NCBI GenBank assembly: GCA_038249135.1
Contig: JBBRWO010000085.1
Coordinates: 1-8,708, forward strand
Source of the DNA: JBBRWO01 sp038249135
Lineage (GTDB): Bacteria > Actinomycetota > Coriobacteriia > Anaerosomatales > JAAXUF01
Length of the DNA stretch: 8,708 nucleotides
Direction: 5' to 3'
Below, piece after piece: positions 1 through 5,535 of the stretch (position 1 is its first letter; every line of letters begins with the position of its first letter). Below the pieces are notes generated by a model, which made no database searches, was not told the DNA's origin, and saw only the letters and a list, made by a program, of their open reading frames with translations. A program made the translations under genes and the position numbers.

Positions 1-1
1 C

Positions 2-160
2 TCCGATGCACCCGATAAGTGGACGTTCCTGGAGCTGCCCGCCGGCGGTGCGGAGTTCTCGGCCTTCCTCGCAGCCAAGGCCACCCATGACGACTACCGA
101 TCATTCGAGAAGCAGGCGCTCGGCGAGATCATCTTGCCGCAGGCGCTGGAGGTGGCCTGA
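2..160 (+). CDS. 3' end of an unidentified phage gene
   Basis: An open frame enters from the left edge and ends at TGA 158-160. It gives 52 residues beginning SDAPDKWTFLELPAGG and ending QALEVA. The TGA overlaps by one base the ATG of the next gene, the same junction style used through the rest of the window, which supports it as a real coding end. The visible part is a mixed acidic/hydrophobic sequence with a probable C-terminal helix. I see no diagnostic motif, so no function is assigned. Its position directly upstream of an ERF-like annealing protein suggests an early or recombination gene, but that is context only. Confidence 0.6.
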   Translation, partial: SDAPDKWTFLELPAGGAEFSAFLAAKATHDDYRSFEKQALGEIILPQALEVA

Positions 161-993
161 TGCCTGGCAAGTTCGACATGTCCGACTATGTCCCGGTCAA
201 TGAGCGGGTGGACGCCTTCATGAAGGTCTACCCCGAAGGCTCGTTGCAGTCCGAGATCGTGGAGCTCACCGCGTCACGCGTGACAGTCAAGGCGTTTGCC
301 TACCGCACGCCTTCCGATCCGCGTCCGGGTATCGGCCATTCCTCGTTGGAGATCCCCGGTGCGACGCCGTACACCAGAGGCAGCGAGATCGAGAACGCCG
401 AGACATCGGCCTGGGGCCGCGCCATCGCTGCGCTGGGCTTCGAGGTCAAGCGCGGCATCGCATCCGTCGAGGAGGTCCGCAACAAGTCACGCGCCACCCC
501 TGACCCACGCCAGCGCATGCTCGATACTGCCGTTGCCCACGGGATCGACGCAGCGGCGCTTGAGCAGCTGGCGCGACAGGTGGGCGTACCCACCGGCACG
601 CATGCCACACCGGCGCAGATCGAACAGATCATCGCCCTCATTGAGACGCCGGCGCAGGTGCCCGACGCTGTTCCAAGCAGCGATCCTGCGTCGGCGAATG
701 AACCTGCTTCGGAGGACGGGCACCCGCCGTCCGAGGCTGGACGGGACGAGCAGGAGCAGGCGGGCATTGCCGCGACTGCCACGACTCCCGTAGGTCCGGT
801 AGCTGGCGTATCCCCCCCGCTGGCTGCCGGGCCGTCCCTCGAAGATGTCCTGAAGGTGACAGGCGGGGAAGAAGTACCGCCGAAGCCCGACTACGTGCAG
901 CGTGCAGAAGCCCGCGCAGCAGCCGCCAAGGCAACGCCGAAGGGCGCACGCGAGACACCTGAGCCGGCCACCGTCGGGATGGAGCTGGCATGA
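160..993 (+). CDS. ERF-like single-strand-annealing protein
   Basis: A 277-aa protein likely to take part in phage homologous recombination by annealing single-stranded DNA in the cytoplasm. Residues about 8-105 form a compact conserved-looking domain. Its best signature is ENAETSAWGRAIAALGF (78-94), which resembles the helical 'ETSA..RA...LGF' core of ERF-family phage recombinases, and a Gly/Pro-rich loop (DPRPGIGHSSLEIPGATP, 53-70) precedes it. Residues about 115-156 look like a second small helical unit. The remainder to residue 277 is Ala/Pro/Glu-rich and probably disordered. ATG 160 is preferred over ATG 178 because GGAGG (147-151) lies in front of it and it overlaps the upstream stop. 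Its ATGA stop overlaps the next gene. The conserved core is shorter than a full ERF domain, so a divergent member or a different protein with this core is possible. Confidence 0.6.
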   Translation: MPGKFDMSDYVPVNERVDAFMKVYPEGSLQSEIVELTASRVTVKAFAYRTPSDPRPGIGHSSLEIPGATPYTRGSEIENAETSAWGRAIAALGFEVKRGIASVEEVRNKSRATPDPRQRMLDTAVAHGIDAAALEQLARQVGVPTGTHATPAQIEQIIALIETPAQVPDAVPSSDPASANEPASEDGHPPSEAGRDEQEQAGIAATATTPVGPVAGVSPPLAAGPSLEDVLKVTGGEEVPPKPDYVQRAEARAAAAKATPKGARETPEPATVGMELA

Positions 994-1346
994 GAGCCGC
1001 ATCGCCGTTCGCTCTGCCGCCGAAGCGCAAGGCCAAGAAGATCAAGGTCGAGTCGCCGGATGGCCGCGCCGAGATGGCCTACGTCCGCGCCCGCGATAAC
1101 GGTTGTGTGGCGCAACGTGCCTTGTTCCTGTACGGACAGCTCCGCAGCGATATCGTGACGCTCTGCGAGGGCAGGATCGAAGTGGATCACGTCCGTGCAT
1201 CTGGCGGACTCGGGCTGAAGTCCGAGACGATCCGGACAAACCTAGTTTCGCTGTGCTCGCATCATCACAAACTCAAGACGGACTGGGGCAAGACGTGGCG
1301 CCCGATCCTGCTCGCCTACCTAGCGCGTGTCGAGCGTGCGCCGTAA
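990..1346 (+). CDS. small HNH nuclease
   Basis: A 118-aa protein with an HNH (beta-beta-alpha metal) nuclease signature, expected to cut DNA using one divalent metal. Key residues are Cys59, the Asp66-His67 pair in IEVDHV, Asn84, and the Cys89/His91-His93 cluster in LVSLCSHHHK; the order and spacing fit the family. A basic N-terminus (KRKAKKIK, 12-19) could bind DNA. The ATG overlaps the upstream stop (ATGA 990-993), and the TAA 1344-1346 overlaps the next ATG. Its place in an early/recombination train next to an annealing protein suggests a DNA-processing role or a free-standing nuclease. There is no second zinc finger as in the HNH gene near the right end, and the two do not look like recent copies of each other. 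Confidence 0.75.
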   Translation: MRAASPFALPPKRKAKKIKVESPDGRAEMAYVRARDNGCVAQRALFLYGQLRSDIVTLCEGRIEVDHVRASGGLGLKSETIRTNLVSLCSHHHKLKTDWGKTWRPILLAYLARVERAP

Positions 1347-1558
1347 TGGAAGTCCTGCACGCCGACTACCCCGGCGATCCATGGGGCAACATCATGCTCG
1401 TGGCGCTACGCCTGGCCTATCCAAGCCGTGGCCGAGAAGATCAGCCGGCTGCGCTGGGCTGGACCTGCGACGAGGCCGGTATGGTGCATCCGGGACCGCT
1501 GACCATCGACGACGTGCGCGCCTGGGTTGTAGCACTGATGAGCGGAGAGATCGCGTGA
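1346..1558 (+). CDS. hypothetical 70-aa protein
   Basis: The start is ATG 1346, overlapping the TAA of the HNH gene by one base, and TGA 1556-1558 overlaps the next ATG. The product begins MEVLHADYPGDPWG and ends AWVVALMSGEIA. The frame stays open upstream to 1103, but that stretch lies inside the HNH gene, so the short version is chosen. No clear Shine-Dalgarno sequence precedes it, so translational coupling is the likely mode of initiation. I do not recognise the family. It has a Trp- and Pro-containing front half and a probable helix at the C-terminus (TIDDVRAWVVALMSG). Confidence 0.6.
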   Translation: MEVLHADYPGDPWGNIMLVALRLAYPSRGREDQPAALGWTCDEAGMVHPGPLTIDDVRAWVVALMSGEIA

Positions 1559-1920
1559 TGCCGCCCACGAGCCTACAGGAGCCACGCTACGCCCTCGAAT
1601 GGGACGCTGCCAGTATCATCCGCGCCCGTTTGTTGTGGGGCACCGAGCGCGCGCAGACCATCGGCCAACTCGCGGACATGACGCACCTCACCCGTCGCCA
1701 GGTGGAGCAGGCGCTCGAAGAGCTGGTGTCCAGTGGTTCGCATCCCATCGTGGCCGGACCACGCGGGGTATGGCTGGAAGCCGATCCTGCTGCCGTGGAC
1801 GCCTACGCCGATGCGCTGCTGCGTCGCTGCCGCAGCCAGTACCGACGCATCGCCGGTGTGCGCCGCTGTGCCCGCGCCATGCGCTCCATTGAGCAGCCAA
1901 CCCTGGGGCTGATCGCATGA
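1558..1920 (+). CDS. winged-helix-like DNA-binding protein
   Basis: A 120-aa protein from ATG 1558, one base overlapping the preceding stop, ending at a TGA inside ATGA 1917-1920. Residues about 17-75 read as a winged helix-turn-helix: a helix (WDAASIIRARLLWG), a helix containing TIGQLADMTHL, a recognition-type helix (TRRQVEQALEELVSSG), then a short hairpin (PIVAGPRGVWLEA). The C-terminal part (about 78-112) is a basic helix rich in Arg, which may add DNA affinity. This architecture suits a small phage transcriptional regulator or replication accessory. No effector-binding domain is visible. The longer open frame starting at 1327 overlaps two genes and is not preferred. Confidence 0.6.
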   Translation: MPPTSLQEPRYALEWDAASIIRARLLWGTERAQTIGQLADMTHLTRRQVEQALEELVSSGSHPIVAGPRGVWLEADPAAVDAYADALLRRCRSQYRRIAGVRRCARAMRSIEQPTLGLIA

Positions 1921-2117
1921 CCCGCGCAGAAGAACTATCCGAGTGGCTGCGGTGGAATGACGTGGACCTGTCGCTGTCCTTCATCGAGTCCCGCCTGATG
2001 GAGCTGTCACAGCGAGAGTTGAGCCGCGACCAGATGAAGCGGCTGGGACGGATCATGGCCCGCGCTGAGTCTGCGATCCTGCGACGTCACGTCAGACGCC
2101 AGGAGAGGATGGCATGA
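1917..2117 (+). CDS. hypothetical 66-aa helical protein
   Basis: The start is ATG 1917 in an ATGA overlap with the previous gene, and the stop at 2115-2117 is again in an ATGA with the next. The product is almost all helix-forming, charged and Arg-rich (LSEWLRWNDVDLSLSFIESR near the front, ILRRHVRRQERMA at the end). It has no cysteines and no membrane segment. Such proteins in phage early trains often bind host proteins or nucleic acid, but nothing here identifies a target. Confidence that it is a gene rests on the double overlap and the absence of an alternative frame. Confidence 0.6.
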   Translation: MTRAEELSEWLRWNDVDLSLSFIESRLMELSQRELSRDQMKRLGRIMARAESAILRRHVRRQERMA

Positions 2118-2380
2118 CCTACCGGGCAGCCAACTACGACCGCATCGTGTACGAGCACCTGGTGGACGGCATCTACGTCGTCGGTGACGAGGGCTGGCTG
2201 AAGCATGAGTGGATGCACGCACGGCATATCTGCGTCATCTGCTCGCGGGCATTCGTCAACCTCACCGCAGATGGCAGGGCGGTAGGTGGTGGCAAGCAAC
2301 GCTACTGCTCCGCGGTGTGCGGCAAGGAGGGCAAGCGTCGGGGTGCGCGCAGCTGGCAGTCCAGGAGGGCTGTGGCGTGA
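2114..2380 (+). CDS. small Cys4 zinc-binding protein
   Basis: An 88-aa protein with a probable treble-clef or zinc-ribbon site: CVIC at residues 40-43 and YCSAVC (Cys65, Cys69), separated by a loop that contains GRAVGGGKQR. The YCS..C half resembles small phage zinc fingers that recruit nucleic acid or protein partners. The N-terminal 35 residues (Tyr/Trp/His-rich) are of unknown fold, and the C-terminus is basic (GKEGKRRGARSWQSRR). It starts at ATG 2114 overlapping the upstream stop, and its TGA 2378-2380 overlaps the GTG start of the next gene. It is expected to be cytoplasmic; the function is not known. Confidence 0.65.
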   Translation: MTYRAANYDRIVYEHLVDGIYVVGDEGWLKHEWMHARHICVICSRAFVNLTADGRAVGGGKQRYCSAVCGKEGKRRGARSWQSRRAVA

Positions 2381-2721
2381 ACGAGCTAGACGAGCTCGAT
2401 TGGTGGGTTCTCCGTGATGATGGGACTCCGGTCAACGTCTCGTTCGAGGAGCACTGCGTCTGGAATCGGCGCCCGTTCGAGGAGACGCGCCGAATCGCGG
2501 AGACGCTGATCGAGGGTTCAACCGACGTGCGGATCAGCACCGTGTTCCTGACCATTGACCATAGCTGGAGTGGTGGCCCACCGATCCTGTTTGAGACTAT
2601 GGTGTTCGGCGGCCCCGAAGAGATCGACCGGTGGCAGGAGCGTTACTCAACCCTGGAGGATGCAAGGGCTGGGCATGAGCGCGCAGTTGCGATGGTCCGC
2701 AAGGCCATGAGGGCCGCATGA
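2377..2721 (+). CDS. conserved-looking phage hypothetical protein, 114 aa
   Basis: The start is GTG 2377, overlapping the preceding TGA and preceded by an AGGAGG Shine-Dalgarno sequence (2363-2368). This outweighs the upstream open frame from 2209, which lies inside the zinc-protein gene. The product has a central strand-rich segment (STVFLTIDHSWSGGPPILFE) followed by TMVFGG and a C-terminal helix (RYSTLEDARAGHERAVAMV). The pattern 'TVFL.iDHs...gPPILFETMVFGG' followed by 'RY.T...A..GH' is one I recall from many phage genomes, where it carries no assigned function. Cytoplasmic, probably small alpha/beta. The TGA overlaps ATG 2718. Confidence 0.7.
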   Translation: MNELDELDWWVLRDDGTPVNVSFEEHCVWNRRPFEETRRIAETLIEGSTDVRISTVFLTIDHSWSGGPPILFETMVFGGPEEIDRWQERYSTLEDARAGHERAVAMVRKAMRAA

Positions 2722-2819
2722 GCCTGTGGCAGCACTTACGACTATGGGCCTTCGGCGATGGCATCTGTCGCCGTGGACGATGGAATCACCTGATGTTCTG
2801 CGCCAGGAGGCCGCGATGA
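2718..2819 (+). CDS. 33-aa basic microprotein
   Basis: The start is ATG 2718 in an ATGA overlap with the stop of the 114-aa gene, and TGA 2817-2819 is in an ATGA overlap with ATG 2816 of the ParB-like gene. The product begins MSLWQHLRLWAFGDG and ends CARRPR, with four Trp, two Cys and many Arg residues. The double overlap exactly fills the gap between two genes that both have good start signals, which is the main evidence. A single Trp/Leu-rich segment could be an amphipathic membrane-binding helix. No function can be given. Confidence 0.5.
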   Translation: MSLWQHLRLWAFGDGICRRGRWNHLMFCARRPR

Positions 2820-4042
2820 GAGCGTTTGCAGACGAAGACATGACAATGCGTGGGGAGCGTGGCCTCTTCGATATCTCTGAGCCTGTGGCATTAGGTGTCA
2901 TGGGTCAACGTGCTATGCGAGCCGCCGAGATGCTCATGGGCGCTCTTGCGGAAGTGACTGACCGAGACGAACGGATCGAGGTCTTAAACAAGATCCGATC
3001 CCGACTACACGGGGTGAGTCCATTCGCTTCTGAGCCGGTTGACTTCGTTCGGTGGGTGCCGTTAGCTCAAGTTGTAGCCAATGACTACAACCCGAACTCA
3101 GTCGCGCCGCCCGAGATGGCTCTGCTTGAGCACAGCATCCGAGAGGATGGATATACCCAGCCCGTAGTGGCATGGCCCACCGACGAGGGGTACGAAGTAG
3201 TGGACGGTTTTCACCGGAACCGAGTGGCGCGGGAGTCATTGCCGGTTTCGGCCAGGGTTCAGGGATATTTGCCGGTCACGGTGATAAATGAAAACCGCGT
3301 GGACCGTAGCGACCGGATCGCGGCCACGATCCGGCATAACCGTGCCCGCGGCAAGCACGAGGTGTCGCGAATGAGCGACATTGTGGTCGAGCTGAAGCGT
3401 CGTGGCTGGACGGATGAGCGTATTGGCCGTGAGCTTGGAATGGAGCCGGACGAGGTGCTGCGCCTGTGCCAAATTACTGGGCTAGCGGAACTGTTCGCTG
3501 ACCAAGGATTCTCGAAATCGTGGGATGTCGAGGGTGAGGTAACAGAAGCGGACGCGACGCTCACCGACGACATCTCCACCTACGCGGATGAAGGCTTCCG
3601 CACCGCCAACACAAGCGATCCTCAGCGCATCTTCCATACCCACGACAAATGGGAGTGCCACAAAGCCGGCTTCTATGCGCTCTCTAAGCCCGGACTATCT
3701 AAGGCTGATGGCGAAGAGGAGTTCCGCGTCTTCCTGACTGATCTACCACGCTTCGCGGATGCTTTGGAGCACGTTATAACCGAGTGGAAGCACTCTTGTG
3801 AGCACTACCTGACCAACGCAGCTATGAACCGTATCGCATGGTTGGGTCAAGCGGCGACGTGTTATGCGACTGGCATTCCAGCAGCCTACCGCGGTGGGTT
3901 CTACCTGTTGACTGAAGCAGAGCAGCTCGCCGCCAACGAGTGTGCGCTTGAGCACCTTAACAAGTGGCTGACTGAACGTGACCGTGAGCCTGTCACCCTC
4001 GAAGAGGGCTACTCAGGCGACCGACAAGTGGACATCTACTGA
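2816..4042 (+). CDS. ParB-like protein with extra C-terminal domain (IbrB type)
   Basis: A 408-aa protein. The chosen start is ATG 2816, five bases after AGGAGG (2805-2810). The frame is open back to GTG 2726, but that start has no Shine-Dalgarno sequence. Residues about 72-160 carry a ParB/sulfiredoxin-fold N-terminal domain with the core motif VVDGFHRNRV (128-137), followed by RHNRARGKHE (173-182) and a helix-turn-helix (about 191-225). From about 255 to 395 there is a second, mostly helical domain beginning near YADEGFRTANTSDP, rich in Trp, Cys and His (HDKWECHKAGFYAL, EWKHSCEHYLTN), not part of standard ParB. Its neighbour is a PP-loop PAPS-reductase homologue starting at the overlapping TGATG. 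That pairing matches IbrB/IbrA, first described in E. coli as activators of prophage eib genes. It is probably a DNA-binding partner of that enzyme rather than a partition protein, because no ParA is present. Confidence 0.75.
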   Translation: MRAFADEDMTMRGERGLFDISEPVALGVMGQRAMRAAEMLMGALAEVTDRDERIEVLNKIRSRLHGVSPFASEPVDFVRWVPLAQVVANDYNPNSVAPPEMALLEHSIREDGYTQPVVAWPTDEGYEVVDGFHRNRVARESLPVSARVQGYLPVTVINENRVDRSDRIAATIRHNRARGKHEVSRMSDIVVELKRRGWTDERIGRELGMEPDEVLRLCQITGLAELFADQGFSKSWDVEGEVTEADATLTDDISTYADEGFRTANTSDPQRIFHTHDKWECHKAGFYALSKPGLSKADGEEEFRVFLTDLPRFADALEHVITEWKHSCEHYLTNAAMNRIAWLGQAATCYATGIPAAYRGGFYLLTEAEQLAANECALEHLNKWLTERDREPVTLEEGYSGDRQVDIY

Positions 4043-5331
4043 TGGCTAGTCGAACTTACCGCGACCAGGATGTGTTGGAGGCCGCGCGCGCCCGGATCAG
4101 CGAGACGTTCGACTCGGTCGAACGGGTATACGTCTCGTTTTCTGGCGGCAAGGACTCATCGGTAATGGTCCACCTTGTCATGGACGAGGCGATCCGCCGG
4201 GGCGTAAGGGTCGGCCTGTTCTACATCGACTTCGAGGCGCAGTACGCCGATACCATCGACCACATCCGGGACGTCTTTGACCTGTACCGCGACCATATCG
4301 ACCCCCATTGGGTCGCCGTACCGATGCTGCTTCGTAACGCGGTCACCAACTACGAGCCGCGCTGGAAGGCGTGGGATCCCGACGCGGAGCATCTATGGAT
4401 TCGGCCCAAACCCCCTGAAGCTAGAACGGAAACTGACTACCCGTTCCCGGCAGCCAACATGGAGTTTGAGGAGTTCATCATCGAGTGGGCGCGCTGGTAC
4501 GGCCAAGGCAAACCAACCGCCGCATTCATCGGTATTCGCGCTCAAGAGAGCCTCAAGCGTTACATGACCGTCGCGGCCTGGGAGAAAAGGGATCGCACAC
4601 TAAACCGCCGGCGCTGGACGACTCGGGTGGTGGACCAGGTCTATAACGTCTATCCGATCTACGACTGGAAAGTCGATGATATTTGGCGCTACGTTTCCCG
4701 GCATCCTGAACTTCCACACAACGCGATCTACGACAAGATGCAGATGGCGGGAGTTCCGCTAAGTCAACAGCGCCTTTGCCAGCCATTCGGGGATGACCAG
4801 CGTCGCGGCTTGTGGCTCTACCACATCCTGGAGCCGCAAACATGGGGCAAGCTTGTAGAGCGTGTCAACGGCGCCAACACGGGTGCGCTGTACATGTCCG
4901 AAACCGGCAATGTCTCAGGCAACAACCGCATCAGCAAGCCGCTTGGTCACACTTGGAAGAGTTACTGCAACCTCCTGTTGCAGACGATGCCTGCCTCGAC
5001 GCGGTCCCATTATGCGGCGCGCTTCCGCAAGTTCATCTGGGGCTGGAATCAGCGCGGATATACGACCATCCCCGATGAGTCCCCGCCAGAACTAGAGGCG
5101 GCGCAGTGGGCACCTTCGTGGAGGCGCATGTGTAAGGCGTTGCTTCGGAACGACTATTGGTGTCACGGCTTAGGTCAGACTCAACCCAAGAGCGAAGCGT
5201 ATCAGCGGCTAATGGAGGCTCGCAGGCTTAAGGCGCCTACGAAAGCGACGGCAGCCGTGAAACGTGCCGTGCGCAAACCACGCCCAGGCAAGCAACTACG
5301 ACTGGAGATACCTTCGGAGTCTGTGGCATGA
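4042..5331 (+). CDS. PP-loop PAPS-reductase-like protein (IbrA type)
   Basis: A 429-aa protein of the phosphoadenosine-phosphosulfate-reductase/adenine-nucleotide alpha-hydrolase superfamily. The PP-loop SGGKDS is at residues 34-39 after a predicted strand (RVYVSF). Further superfamily signatures are FIGIRAQES (162-170) and YPIYDWKVDDIWRYV (204-218). A C-terminal domain of the DUF3440 kind starts near RLCQPFGDDQ (244-253) and continues through SGNNRISKPLGHTWKSY (292-308). The tail 397-420 is strongly basic and may contact nucleic acid. Relatives activate a substrate with ATP and transfer sulfur or another group, but the substrate of the IbrA branch is not established. The ATG overlaps the ParB-like stop by one base, and there is no Shine-Dalgarno sequence, so the pair is probably translated together. 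The stop overlaps the next ATG (ATGA). Confidence 0.8.
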   Translation: MASRTYRDQDVLEAARARISETFDSVERVYVSFSGGKDSSVMVHLVMDEAIRRGVRVGLFYIDFEAQYADTIDHIRDVFDLYRDHIDPHWVAVPMLLRNAVTNYEPRWKAWDPDAEHLWIRPKPPEARTETDYPFPAANMEFEEFIIEWARWYGQGKPTAAFIGIRAQESLKRYMTVAAWEKRDRTLNRRRWTTRVVDQVYNVYPIYDWKVDDIWRYVSRHPELPHNAIYDKMQMAGVPLSQQRLCQPFGDDQRRGLWLYHILEPQTWGKLVERVNGANTGALYMSETGNVSGNNRISKPLGHTWKSYCNLLLQTMPASTRSHYAARFRKFIWGWNQRGYTTIPDESPPELEAAQWAPSWRRMCKALLRNDYWCHGLGQTQPKSEAYQRLMEARRLKAPTKATAAVKRAVRKPRPGKQLRLEIPSESVA

Positions 5332-5510
5332 CGCGCTTTGTCCTACACGAGCTGGTCTGCACCAACGATCCGTGCAGCTGCAAGGTGCTGTGGCCGGTGG
5401 CCGAGCGAGTGGCGACAAGGGCGTACACTGGGGGTACCGAGGATGGTTCGGTGATATTGGATTGGCAGCGGCTTCGTGGCAGGAATCATCCTCCTGCTCG
5501 GAGCCGCTGA
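5328..5510 (+). CDS. hypothetical 60-aa Cys-containing protein
   Basis: ATG 5328 overlaps the stop of the IbrA-type gene and is preceded at a sensible distance by GGAG. The first 20 residues hold three cysteines (CTNDPCSC, 11-18), and the end is Arg/Pro-rich (RLRGRNHPPARSR). The reading frame covers a block of direct and inverted repeats (5437-5535) that probably has a regulatory role. The last 20 codons may therefore be shaped by RNA or DNA structure rather than by protein function. An in-frame GTG at 5451 sits in a copy of the next gene's initiation region. No family is recognised. Confidence 0.5.
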   Translation: MTRFVLHELVCTNDPCSCKVLWPVAERVATRAYTGGTEDGSVILDWQRLRGRNHPPARSR

Positions 5511-5535
5511 CCTTATGCCGAGGATGATTCGATGA
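5437..5535 (+). promoter_or_regulatory. repeat/inverted-repeat leader controlling the initiator-gene ribosome-binding site
   Basis: An 18-base segment at 5437-5454 is repeated at 5518-5535 with 16 of 18 matches; the second copy carries the GAGGA ribosome-binding site and ATG 5532. Between them, 5483-5493 (GAATCATCCTC) is the exact reverse complement of 5520-5530 and, with one G-U pair, of 5439-5449. A second stem pairs 5466-5476 with 5499-5509 (11 pairs, one wobble) and places 5483-5493 in its loop. The middle segment could therefore pair either with the upstream copy or with the downstream ribosome-binding site, or form an H-type pseudoknot with it. A DNA-level reading is also possible: three copies of an 11-mer operator in +,-,+ orientation. 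Confidence 0.5.

Noticed and set aside
296..793. A + strand frame inside the ERF-like gene
   Set aside because: Arg/Ser/Pro-rich off-frame product, no ribosome-binding site, wholly inside a better-supported gene.
812..818. Run of seven C as a possible programmed frameshift site
   Set aside because: The frame before and after the run gives one continuous plausible protein, and no alternative frame downstream has a recognisable product.
2726..2815. GTG 2726 as the start of the ParB-like gene
   Set aside because: It has no Shine-Dalgarno sequence and would overlap the microprotein, whereas ATG 2816 has AGGAGG five bases upstream and an ATGA junction.
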